From contig NC_087387.1 in NCBI RefSeq assembly GCF_963675165.1, positions 477,501 through 541,500 of the forward strand: a stretch of DNA of 64,000 nucleotides. The letters run 5' to 3'. Origin of the DNA: Halichondria panicea. Its lineage: Eukaryota; Porifera; Demospongiae; Suberitida; Halichondriidae. Made by a program: the position numbers and the translations under genes. The stretch's first letter is position 1, and each line of letters opens with the position of its first letter. Positions 35,701 through 59,017 of the stretch are shown here, in pieces. The notes beneath the pieces were generated by a model, which was not told the origin of the DNA, did no database searches, and was given only the letters and a program-made list of their open reading frames with translations.

Positions 35701-37481
35701 GCCGTATCACAGGGCCACCTCGATGTCGTCAAGTACGTAGCGGCATGGAAACAATCACCATAGTGGCCAGTAGAATAGTGTGTACTGGTAACTAGTGTTC
35801 AGATTTGGCCAGTAATAAGCTGTATACCGGTACTATACTGTAATGCTTAATTGCCATAGTTGAAGAAGTACATGTACATGTATGTGACAATAATAGTAAC
35901 AGCAGTTTCTAAATTCCACAAATTAATGAGCTTTTCTCTGCTACAAGCTTAAGATTAGTTGCGCACCACACCCACTCCCTATACCCAGGATCCTACTGGA
36001 GCACGGAGCCAGCACCACCCTCCCTGACAGTAATGGCTGCCAGATTAACTGCCCCTCGTTTGCGGGGACTCAGTTCCTCATGGAGACACATCGCAAGGAG
36101 AAGAAAAGAAAGATCATGGCTTGCCTCAACCCTAAAGCATCCATCAAGGACATTCAGATAGTCTGGGAGGTACGTTTTGAGTTACAAGTATCTTTGTGAA
36201 GTAGTCAGTGTCTTAATCACGTACTTGTCATCTAAAAGAATAATTATTTGTGGAAGTGCAGTGCCTTACCGGGAAACCTATAATAGGTATCAGAATGGTT
36301 TGTAATTGCGTAAACCATGTATGTGGGTTTGGATGGTCCGATTTCAACTTTTTAATGATTTTCTGGTAGCTTAAAGTGAGCTCTTTCAGATGGCATATTA
36401 AAATCAAAGGTCGTTTTCGAGGCCATTTTCGACAAAAAAGCGTGGGCTATAGGTGGGGGAGAGTTCAAATGGGGTCCGATTTAAAATATTGAGCTGAACA
36501 TATCATCGGAAAGAGCTCTTTCTAAGCTTTCGGAAAATCCAAAAATTATTGAGATTGGACCAACGGTACGCAAGTTATTTTCATTCAAAGATTATTAATC
36601 CACAACCTTCCAAATTGGGTGAAAGGCCTATCTAATGTGTTTAGATCAATGATTGCTGTACTATTGTACTGCACCTAATAAATATGCGCTTTATTTGTTT
36701 TTATTAATAGTGTAATTTGATTGGTGCAGAGCCCGAGTGACTTCAATCTGAACCAGAGGACAGAGGACAGCTTCATCATGATGGCTGCCTCATCTGCCAG
36801 GCCTGATGTTCTCCAGTTCTTTATTGACGAGGCTATCAAGTGTCGACGCAGCATGCTCATCTCACCGGGGCAGCCCCTGCAATCAACAAGGTAATTAATA
36901 CATTGCTGAAATACATGCATGTACTGTTTGCTTACACACCTTTATGGGCCTATTGCTTTGCTTCGGATTATTCGATTACTGAAGTCTCCTTCCCTCAACA
37001 GAATGTATAACAGTGCCTCTGGGGAGGACTCTTCCCCCGATTTCCGTGAAAACTCACTTCCAACCAACTTCAAGTTACAGCCAAACGATCACGCCCACCC
37101 ACACACTGCCCTCCCAGCTCCGTACAGTCACAAGAAGGGTGCAGAGGTCACTGTAACGTCTCTAGGCCCCACCCCCTTTACAGCCCTCCCGTCTCCACGC
37201 AGTCGCGACCCTCACAAGGGTGCAGAGGTCACTATTACGTCTCTAGGCCCCGCCCTCTCGTCTCCCAGTCAGGACCGTCACAATAAGGGTGCGGAGGTCA
37301 CTGTGACATCATTGGGGCCGATGGTTCTCCGTGGGTGTGATGTGGAGAGTGACCCGTGTGAGGGTAGTGGAAGTCGTGGGGGTGGTGGGGACCAGCTGTT
37401 GTTGGAGAGTCGCACTGCGTTACCACAAGTGTTCAGGACACAGCTGCCCAACACTCGCGAACAATGTGCTAGCGATCGAGG

Positions 37482-37550
<69 letters not shown>

Positions 37551-39702
37551 CGTGCGTGCGTGTGTGTGTGTGTGTGGGGGGGGAGGTAATGTACGTGGCC
37601 TAGATGTACGTATGTAGCATCTTTGAAGGGCCATAACTTTAGTTTCGTTGGTCCAAAAACGTAAATTTTATGATTTTTGAAAGCAGTCCTTCAGATAATG
37701 TGTTTCAGAAGTTCTATTTTGGGCCTGTTTTTAACAACTCAGCATACCATCTGAACGGGCTCCTTCTAAGCTTTCAGACTTTTGTTTTCCTTATGTGTAG
37801 ATCATCTCGTCGTAGCGGGCCCCCCAAGAAGCCCCCTCGATCGAGGCAGAGGACAGCAGCTGATATGCCCCCCCGAGCCGTTGGTCTCCTCAGGAGAAAG
37901 GCGGGGTCAGGGGGGAGCAGTGCCACGCCCCTTTCTGAAGATGACGAACCTGTCCGTCGAAAACATCCCAGCATCAGTGAGGGGGCACGGCCTGTTGCTA
38001 ATGGATACAGAGGCGGAGTCAGTAGTGAGGCTGAAAGTGGAGCTGAGACCAAAGGAAGAGAATTTGCTAGTGAGTGTTGTGTGCACAAATATACGTGCAC
38101 AGTACGTACACGTAGCGTAACAAAATAGGCGTGCAAAAAAAAAACTAAATACATTATAGTGTTATTGTGTGTTTTTCTGTACCAGTGTCTCCATACATAA
38201 TTAGTAGTTACTATACAAGCAAGCAAAACAACGTACTTAGCGGATTGTGTTATTCATTTCGGCTAAACTATAGTAATTTTATAGCTCTCTCTCTTTCATA
38301 GGGTTGCTCCACTTTGCCAATCCGGTTGACGGCTGCACTGCTCTTCATCGAGCTGCCGAGGCCTGTCGCCATGACAATATCACGGTACTACTGCGAGCTG
38401 ACGAGGAGCTAGCTAACATGACGGATGTTGTGGGGAACACAGCTCTCCACCTGGCCTGCCTCAAGGCACACAAGCAGACTGTCAAGGCACTCCTGGTAAG
38501 TGTTGACAGCTTCTCCACTCCAACTCTCTGGAACCCCTGGCCTTTTATAAATAGGCTACTTTGGGGATCAAAGTTTTGGCCATTGTAGATACAGAGGTGG
38601 CCTTTGTTGAGAGGTTGTTTTGTACACAAACTGTTCATTTGGGACCTGGCCCCTTTTATCACAGTTCAAGGTGGCCATTGAGAGAGGTCATCACTGTACA
38701 TGACATTACTGCATGTCCAGTCAGCCAGCTGTATTCAAATACTTCATTTTTATTCTTTAAATTTTTTTTTCGTTTTTTTCTTCTTTTTCTTCTGTTGTTG
38801 CGTCTATGAGTCAGTGCCTGTATCACTTTTGCACAGGGTTTCAAGTGTGTTAGTACCGTTGTTCGTAACAGTGGCAAGGAGCTCCCAGAAGAGAGATGCA
38901 TGCGCAGAGATGTCCGGAAAATGGTAGGTGTGGGTAATAAGGTATGTATGATCATAAGCGTTTGCTTTTCTCACAGGTGGCTAAAGCTAGACAAGCTCAA
39001 CATGGGGACAAGTGAGTGCCTATAAGCAGACGATTTGTACTGGTTATCTACCGAGGCCACAGTCCGTTTAATAGTGTTCTCGATTTGTCTATAGCAGTAC
39101 ATGTACCATGTGTGATCTATACAATGTGCCGTCGTAGCTACGTGTATATACGTGTGTTATAGATTTGACCCACTGATAGCTTCCCCTGTACTATTGGTAT
39201 TATTTATAAGCACCCGTGGCCGATATTTATTTAATTATCGCGTGTGTTAGTAGTACCCACACCGTCTCTTTGCTCACAGCATTCCTAGCTCACCCAAGCA
39301 ACGACTGGGGATGGCCTCAGTGGGTGTAGCCGACAACGGAGCCTCAAGATTATCAGGTGAGCTGGTTAATTAGATCTAAAGCATCCCTGCATTTGATAAG
39401 CATAGTCTAGTCTGTGAGAGTAGTATAATATTTATGGTCTAGAGTATATGGTTTGATTCTGCTCTGTGTAGTGGATTCGTACGGTCTTACGTATACGCCC
39501 GTAAAAAGCTAATAGCGATGAAAGTAATACTATGAGTCAGTTCTTAACCCCTCCCCCCTCCCACACACACACAGACATTCACGAAGCCTCGGCTCCTACA
39601 TCGCCTTACGAGGAGAACAATTTTGAAGTCCAATTTGAGACATTGAAAGAGGAATATGACAAAAAACACGACGCTGCCTTAACAAGCAGTAAAACTGACT
39701 AA
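29719..39702 (+). CDS. Large ankyrin-repeat protein, family not recognised
   Basis: Twenty-three exons, all phase-checked, give 1208 aa; the first coding exon is only ATGGCAGCT (29719-29727) and the last is 39575-39702. Ankyrin-like repeats occur in three clusters: DGDLLIHVAVKGG and GKTPLHWAVEYSHPSLVSML; SLKTAVHMAAEGGFSGCLLALLEAGA and SWLPLHYATDRGHIDCV; CTPLHVAARGGHMGVVRYLL and GCTPLELAVSQGHLDVVKIL. A separate pair near the C-terminus reads GCTALHRAAEACRHDNI and GNTALHLACLKAHKQTVKALL. Between them, exons 37002-37481 and 37801-38069 encode a disordered Pro/Ser/Arg-rich region with three KGAEVTVTSLGP-type repeats. A region near residues 140-195 (FHHELKHLLPGRSSIFHKLRKIS) resembles no domain I know. 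No membrane helix, kinase or death domain is visible. It is probably a cytosolic scaffold; the function is unknown. Confidence 0.88.
30582..30686 (+). repeat. GT-rich microsatellite at a splice donor
   Basis: (GT)n with GC interruptions begins exactly at the donor of ankyrin-gene exon 3 (30581). Confidence 0.9.
32533..32665. mobile_element. 133-bp palindromic MITE
   Basis: Inverted arms of about 35 bp start TTAGACACTGTTTAGGAAGT and diverge by one base. They flank a 60-bp centre. Three copies of a TTAGAAAATCATGTA segment precede it (32407-32465). It lies in an ankyrin-gene intron. Confidence 0.75.
33187..33353. mobile_element. Palindromic MITE, TACCGTATAGCGGG family
   Basis: Begins ACCGTATAGCGGGTATATTT and ends with its inverted copy AAATATACCCGCTATACG. 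The arms extend through CGAGGGTATAAATGTT. Ankyrin-gene intron. Confidence 0.75.
35281..35410. repeat. Dispersed repeat, GTAACTCTACTTGGGATTG family
   Basis: Related sequence occurs at 27483-27540 (CATAACTCTATTTGGGATTG) and, in inverted and diverged form, near 4865-4960. It lies in an ankyrin-gene intron and shows no coding signal. Confidence 0.5.
36304..36575. repeat. Copy of the GCCATAACTT repeat family (diverged)
   Basis: Shares the GATTTTCTGGTAGCTTAAAG...TCTTTCTAAGCTTTCGGAAA inverted interior with the other copies. Ankyrin-gene intron. Confidence 0.5.
37482..37577 (+). repeat. (GT)n microsatellite at a splice donor
   Basis: Begins exactly at the donor of the exon ending 37481 and runs about 95 bp. 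Confidence 0.9.
37626..37790. repeat. Truncated copy of the GCCATAACTT repeat family
   Basis: Starts AGGGCCATAACTTTAGTTTC and ends CTTCTAAGCTTTCAGA, immediately upstream of the acceptor at 37800. The exon therefore uses a pyrimidine tract at the repeat border. Confidence 0.5.
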
Positions 39703-39908
39703 TTATTTGGTGTGTTCTTTCAGTGGTTTTTATAAACTGTTTCTTTCTTGTCTGATCTGCTATGTTATGTATAATTATATGTAACTCATTTATATTGTAT
39801 GCAAACTTTCGTATTCTCCAATTGTCCATAAAATGTATATATTCACTGCTGAGTGGGTGTATAAATTTAATATTAACATGAAGCATGATAAAAAATTAAA
39901 TAGTGCTA

Positions 39909-40342
39909 TTAAACATTCAGGTTCACAGTTGCCATGACATCTCTTGTAAGGGAGCTTGGCCAGTTCTTAGGGTCCACATAACCTCCCAAGAGCATTATCT
40001 GAGCTCCTCCAAGAACAGCGATTGAACACGAACTTCTGGCAGCTGCAAGAGTACCAACAACTGACCATGCTTTAGTCTCTGGGTCAAAACATTGCACCGT
40101 ATTAGCGGTCAAGTGCTTGTCCTCTAGCCCACTGGCTATGACCAGCTTCCCGTTGATGGCAGCGCATCCTGCTCTCACAAATGGCACTTGAGTGATGCGC
40201 TCCCAGACTTTAGGGGTGTGGTCTTTGGATAGTGGTGACGTTGAGGCTAAGAGCTCGGGTAGCTTGCAGCTAATGACCGAGCGAATGGCACCTTCGTGAG
40301 GGGAGAGCCTGTGTGTGTGTGTGTGTGTGTGGGTGGGTGGAG

Positions 40343-40377
<35 letters not shown>

Positions 40378-42217
40378 ATGTGGAGGGCAAAATGTTTATT
40401 TTGAAATAGTATGCAGTGTATAAATTTGAAGAAGCCATGAAGAATTTGTTTAAAATAACAAAGTACATGTATATATACATAATAATAAAAATAGGCTAAT
40501 TTGCAAAATATGATTACTTACCCTCCGAGTAGGTACAGTCGGTCGGTCACCTGACAGACAGCTGTGGACATGAAGGTAACGGGCAGAGGAAAGGGAGAGG
40601 CCAGCGACCATTGGTTGGAGGTGAGGTCCAACACCTCCACACTGTCCAAGTACTCATTGTCCCCCTCACCCATACCTGTGTGGTAGGTACCGTATGGCGG
40701 GTTATTTTCGTATGGTGGAAATTTTCGTATTGTAAGAGCATCATACGAAAATTATATAATTATTCTACCGCAATAAGTTCAACGTCACTATCCTGAGCTG
40801 TACGAATATTGAATACATAATTGGGCAATTCGTACGAAAATTACCAGCTATACGGTAATTACAAGAGTAGATGAGAGTGATAAGAGTACCTCTGCTATCA
40901 GCTAATCTACTCTTGATAATACCGTAGGAACTATTAATTATTAGATACCGTATTACTAGAATATTTTACTGGTGAAATAAGCCAAATCAGCAGAAAATTT
41001 GACCCTTTGCGATCTAACTATTGTGTTCTGGCAAGGATCGTGTGTATTTACTAGTACTAGTTTAGGTTTTGCGGATTTCATTGTTGCGAATTGATCAACC
41101 CTCGCAAATTGCAAATGTTTGATGCTCGCAAAACATTCTAGTAATACGGTAAGCAGAGCCAGTGGTTCTGCTTAATTATGAAAAGTGTTTGTATAATTAT
41201 ACATGCATACCTATATCATTCTGAAAGTAGGAACTGGACCTAATTTGGTAGTGTGCAGTGCAACTTTGCTGGCACAGGCAGGTAGCTAGCACAAGTAAGG
41301 CTTAGAGAGAAATACCTATACCTTAGTTGATGTAATGCAGCGACACTCTAATTATACGAAAATTGAATATTCAGCCCATAATTATATAAATATAACACCG
41401 TATAGTTTTTGTACACATGCAGTCTTAGCAAAGCGATTGAACACAATAGTATACATGTACATGTATTGCAACCAGAGGAGGTCCGACATGCGTGCACGAA
41501 TCACTACAAGTTCAGTGCATTGTGGCCTGGACATTATCACGTGACCGCAATGACATCAATGCACTGAACTTGTAGTGATTCGTGCACGCATGTCGGACCT
41601 CCTCTGACGTGTAACTTTATAGCAGCTCAGTATAAACCACACTAACCTCCAATGACAATGATGTAATCCTTATAGCTCACGGCACTGCACACACTACGCT
41701 CGGTCGCCATGGAGGGCAGGAGATGGCACCACTTCTTAGTGCCCCTCTCGTCAAAACTACACACTTTGTTTGTAGTCAATGACGACAGAACAGACGTTCC
41801 CCCGACAGTAACCACCAGACCCTTTGCTACAACAAGTCCAAATGTATAATATGGAGACAGCGGTAGAGAGGACCAACATTCGTGCACCGTGTCGTATTTG
41901 AATACCGTTCTGGAGTATTCGAACGAGATGCAAGTACCGCCCCCCACGTAGACGTCAGTGTTTCTAACGACAACATGTGGACGGACAAACCCACAGGGCA
42001 TGCGCGGACACCCTCTCCACAGCAGGGGGGACCGTTGAGGTACGACACTCTTCGAAACCTGTAGTAGCAATATAAATAACTAAATTTGTATTATAAAAGC
42101 TTGTGTATCTGTGTAATAATTATTGTGTTAGGTACATAAGTATGTCTTGTGTGAAACACGTACATAGTGACATAACAACCGTCACTAGCTAGCTAGCCTG
42201 TAGCTTACTTTGTCCAT
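39909..42217 (-). CDS. Kelch-repeat beta-propeller protein
   Basis: Four minus-strand exons close to 324 aa: 42209-42217 (ATGGACAAA), 41647-42058, 40522-40675 and 39909-40308. Kelch units are visible as paired segments: VYVGGGTCISFEYSRTVFKYD, VVTVGGTSVLSSLTTNKVCSF, a VIGGMGEGDNEYLDSVEVLDL unit split by an intron, LYLLGG, and LVIASGLEDKHLTANTVQCFD followed by IMLLGGYVDPKNWP. No BTB, BACK or F-box domain is present. A short propeller-only protein like this usually acts as an interaction scaffold, and no partner can be inferred. The gene is tail to tail with the ankyrin gene (206 bp between stops). The acceptor of exon 4 follows a CA microsatellite. Confidence 0.88.
40311..40380. repeat. TG microsatellite next to a kelch-gene acceptor
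   Basis: Two (TG)n tracts separated by a GGGTGGGTGGAGAGAG spacer. On the gene strand it reads (CA)n ending in CACAG, the acceptor of exon 4. Confidence 0.9.
40688..40856. mobile_element. Palindromic MITE, TACCGTATAGCGGG family
   Basis: Starts TACCGTATGGCGGGTTATTT and ends with inverted AAAATTACCAGCTATACGGTA. The interior matches the copy at 16498. It lies in a kelch-gene intron. Confidence 0.7.
40946..41152. mobile_element. MITE with TACCGTATTACTAGAATATT ends
   Basis: The left end TACCGTATTACTAGAATATT is matched by the inverted right end ACATTCTAGTAATACGGTA. Related pieces lie near 15785-15815 and 46205-46330 (CAGCAGAAAAATTGACC and caaattgatcaaccctcgca). Confidence 0.65.
41473..41606. mobile_element. 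134-bp MITE with 50-bp perfect inverted ends, CAGAGGAGG family
   Basis: Arms begin CAGAGGAGGTCCGACATGCG and are identical for about 50 bp. I see no clear target-site duplication. The copy at 46877 shares the terminal 17 bp but not the interior. Kelch-gene intron. Confidence 0.8.
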
Positions 42218-42519
42218 AGATAGATATCTCAGCAAGACTTCTTCTGAACTTCCTGTAGATATGAAAAGAGGGGTGGGGCTGGTATGCCGCGATATATAAT
42301 TATTGCTGCATGAATATCATTAAAAGTGCTCTATAATAATTATGGTTTTAGACAGACATCTATGACAGGCAACATCCACCATTGCTGGGCAAATGTGCGC
42401 GTGCAGAAGTAAACACACAATATAAAGCTATCAAGATGTGTTAGATTCAGTCAAGTAGTCTACCTCCTGTCTCCACACTACTTTTATACTGAACACTAGA
42501 ACACTTGGAATCAAAAGCA
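42218..42519. promoter_or_regulatory. Divergent intergenic region (putative bidirectional promoter)
   Basis: 302 bp between the kelch start (minus) and the small orphan start (plus). A TATAATAATTAT-like stretch occurs near 42330. The promoter role is inferred. Confidence 0.35.
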
Positions 42520-42891
42520 ATGGCACTGAGAGTGGTACAAACGCTTGGAAAACATACAGAAGAATATTCCAACCTGTCAAATCTTGTGGCTGAGATGTGT
42601 CAAAAAAATGAAAACGAGAGCCTCAACAATGCAGAAATAGAAAGAATTAGAAACACTAACTTCTCACAAGAACTGGAGTTCAAAGAAGATCCTAAACAAT
42701 TTGTGTTGGATTCCAAGAAAGCATTCAAGTTGTTCATAAGTGGACTAAATGATGATATGAGATTCGATCAGTTGATTACGCAGGTTCCTCACAACCCCAC
42801 GTCTTTCCCCTATCAAATGGGAGAAGGCAAAGTTGATGTCGGGCCTCTACAGAAGACGACTGACGTTCGCGTTACGGCCACTTCTACCTAG
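42520..42891 (+). CDS. Small orphan protein, single exon
   Basis: An uninterrupted 123-aa frame from ATG 42520 to TAG. The N-terminal half is helical and charged (MALRVVQTLGKHTEEYSNLS..., QKNENESLNNAEIERIRNTN). The C-terminus is extended and Pro/Gly-rich (VPHNPTSFPYQMGEGKVDVG). No signal peptide or membrane helix is seen. I recognise no family. The case for coding rests on frame length in AT-rich DNA, balanced amino-acid use, and position just downstream of a divergent promoter. Confidence 0.55.
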   Translation: MALRVVQTLGKHTEEYSNLSNLVAEMCQKNENESLNNAEIERIRNTNFSQELEFKEDPKQFVLDSKKAFKLFISGLNDDMRFDQLITQVPHNPTSFPYQMGEGKVDVGPLQKTTDVRVTATST

Positions 42892-43445
42892 TACCTAGCA
42901 TCACAAAAGATCGATGAACTGACGATACACAAGCGAAATTGATTGAGTTAACATTAATTCAGGCTCTGTAAACCCTATAGCTATAAAAATCATCACTTTT
43001 TATTTAATAATCATTATAAGTATGCATGTTGCGTGTTTGCTGTAACTTACTCTCAAGGCTGCATTTAATCTACGTTATCACCAAGGCCCAAGGTAGCAAA
43101 TCAAACAAGCTGTACATTTACAGCTAACACAACTCGAGTTATAGATTTTTTTGTTACAATGTTTCATTGCAAATGATTATTGTCATTGTTGTTGCTATAA
43201 TTAACTTAATTCAATTTAATTACACCAATTAATAAAACAGCACGCAGTACATGTATAACTTTGCATGACAAATTAAAATTTAAAACAAAACTCAATTTGA
43301 TAAACGGTAAGTAAAAGATTAAAAAGAAACAGTGTTGGAAAACTTGATATATATTGTACGTATTAATTCAGTAGAGGTACTTTCAAAAAATATTGTTACT
43401 CTAACTAGCATTTCTATACACGTCACGTCTGTAGCCTGAGAATAT
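42892..43445. other. Convergent intergenic region
   Basis: AT-rich DNA between the small orphan gene and the DGK stop. An AATAAA lies near 43230. No gene is seen; it probably holds both 3' UTRs. Confidence 0.4.
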
Positions 43446-57121
<13,676 letters not shown>

Positions 57122-57360
57122 TCTGTACTAATGTGTGGTGGGGTTCGGCGGTAGGCTTCAATGCATTCCGATCTAATCACTCGATAGCCCTAGGCCCTCA
57201 CTTTCTTTAACTTTCTCGCTGTACTGTGAAGATTGGGTGTCTATTTACCTATTAATTACTGTCAGAGACGGAAACAAGGGTTGTATGTACGGTACGGTGG
57301 TCTAATTATGGTGGGACACACCCTCCTACTCAGCCTGCTCTAAAAAGGGGGCAGGGCTCG
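57122..57360. promoter_or_regulatory. DGK-side remnant of a divergent promoter
   Basis: 239 bp between the DGK start codon and the target duplication of the transposon at 57368. No core promoter element is certain. Confidence 0.35.
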
Positions 57361-57367
57361 GTTGCTA

Positions 57368-58898
57368 CATAGATAGTAGAGGAAGGGGATTGTGAACGAG
57401 ATCACGTGCGCTATAGATCATACATGAGAGCTGAGGTCTATCCGCGTTAGACCGCGAATTGACTAATTTTGAGCGGGCTAAAGACTTTTCAGAGTTTTAC
57501 TCGGTTCTAAAGGTAAGAAACGACTATCTAAGAGCCTTAATGTCAGTAGTAATCTATACTAACAATATTTTGAGCGTTTTAAGTAATAAGATATACCTGT
57601 TGAGCTACAAGTTAGCTATGACTCACCATTTACCTGTTTTTAGCACTGTTTGGGGAGAATCTAGTTTCTGATACACTTTTAGAAGCTAGTAAGCATATTG
57701 GCTGTTTCCTTGACTTGAGCTTTAACAGGATAGCCCCTTTTTTTGATATATAAGCTTTTTGTTGTTCTCCAGTGTTGTGAAATAAGTCGAATGGGGTGCC
57801 TTCTTTGTGTGGGGTGTCCTGATCTGACCGTTCACAATTGAAAGTTTTAGTGTGCATTTTCTGATTCTTTTAGCTTTACTCTATGAGAATAGCTATTACA
57901 TAGTAGCTGTACTAACTCGAAAGAATAATTTTGCCTCAATGAAAAAGTGTGAAAATGTCATGTTGCTCTTTTCCCACACAGGTGTGATTGTAAACAATGG
58001 GCATGGGAAGTCAGAAATTGCGTTTTTTCAGCGATAGAAAAGCAAGAAGCAGCAGACATCCCCCGTCTGCTCTCATCAGCCTTTACCTGAGTCGACCAGC
58101 AACTCTTGAATCTCTCCACTTCTTGGTTGCCAAGTCAGTGTTGAACTAATTGCCGTCAAGAACGTGCTCACCATTGTCAAGCTACCAAGAGTTGATGTCA
58201 TCGTCACCTCGTGTGTTCAGTGCCAGCTCATTTGGAATTTGTCAGTACGTTCTGAATACACCCTTATACCCCCTCTCTCAACTCATCACTCCAGTTCTTT
58301 ACCAGCGTGCTGTGCTATTTTGATTGAGATACATCGATTCCCTGAACTTTTGTGATGAAAATCCTGGCCTTAAATGTTTAATTAGATTTGTGAAAGCATC
58401 ACTCTTCTACACTTATTATAGTTGATCAGGTAAGTTCTGTCAAAAAATTGTTCACGAACCGTTACCCAAACGCAGAAGACCGGACTCTGACAACACATTC
58501 TGACTCATATCATTCATAATGTACGTGTATCTTTACAATGTCATAGCTTGCGCTTGTCTGCAGTTCATAATAATGTTATATAGATGATGAGTTGTCATGG
58601 ATATTATATATTGTATAATTGTAGCATGGACACATTTCCAGAGTAGAAAGAACCTACAAAAAAAAGAATTTCAAAACTAAAAGCTTGCATACACACATAG
58701 CTCAGAGTCCTACTTCCTTGATATGTCTTCACTAGCAGAAGGGCCCACAGAGGAGGCTGCAACCATACCCAGCAACACAGATCTATATACTTCCTGTCTA
58801 CTTCCGGCCATTCTGCTAATGCTTCCGTCTAACACGGACAGTCCATGAAATTGAGTTCACGTGATCTCGTTCACAATCCCCTTCCTCTACTATCTATG
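57368..58898. mobile_element. 1.53-kb non-autonomous TIR DNA transposon
   Basis: Perfect 41-bp terminal inverted repeats at 57368-57408 and 58858-58898 begin CATAGATAGTAGAGGAAGGG and end in GATCACGTG. The flanking GTTGCTA (57361-57367 and 58899-58905) is an exact 7-bp target duplication; an 8-bp reading is possible with one shared G. No complete transposase is present. Short frames remain, such as 57630-57857 (minus, ERSDQDTPHKEGTPFDLFHN), which I do not recognise. Identical ends suggest recent insertion. The superfamily is not assigned; the size of the duplication would be compatible with P- or hAT-like elements. Confidence 0.9.
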
Positions 58899-58905
58899 GT
58901 TGCTA

Positions 58906-59017
58906 TTACAAGCACTTAGTACAACAGTAGTACAAGCAAACTACAAGTTGTTTACAAGCAATCTAGCTGATTTAGTCCATAATTTTCAGCCATAAGTTCT
59001 TACATGTAGTTACAAAG
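58906..59017 (+). promoter_or_regulatory. 5' flank of the coiled-coil gene
   Basis: Only 112 bp separate the end of the transposon's target duplication from the ATG at 59018. The transcription start is therefore probably inside this short stretch or in the transposon. Confidence 0.3.

Noticed and set aside
36919-37485. Stand-alone gene in the KGAEVTVTSLGP region
   Set aside because: It joins in phase with upstream and downstream exons of the ankyrin gene through clear splice sites.
57459-58355. Transposase gene inside the 1.5-kb TIR element
   Set aside because: Only short frames without recognisable catalytic motifs; treated as non-autonomous.
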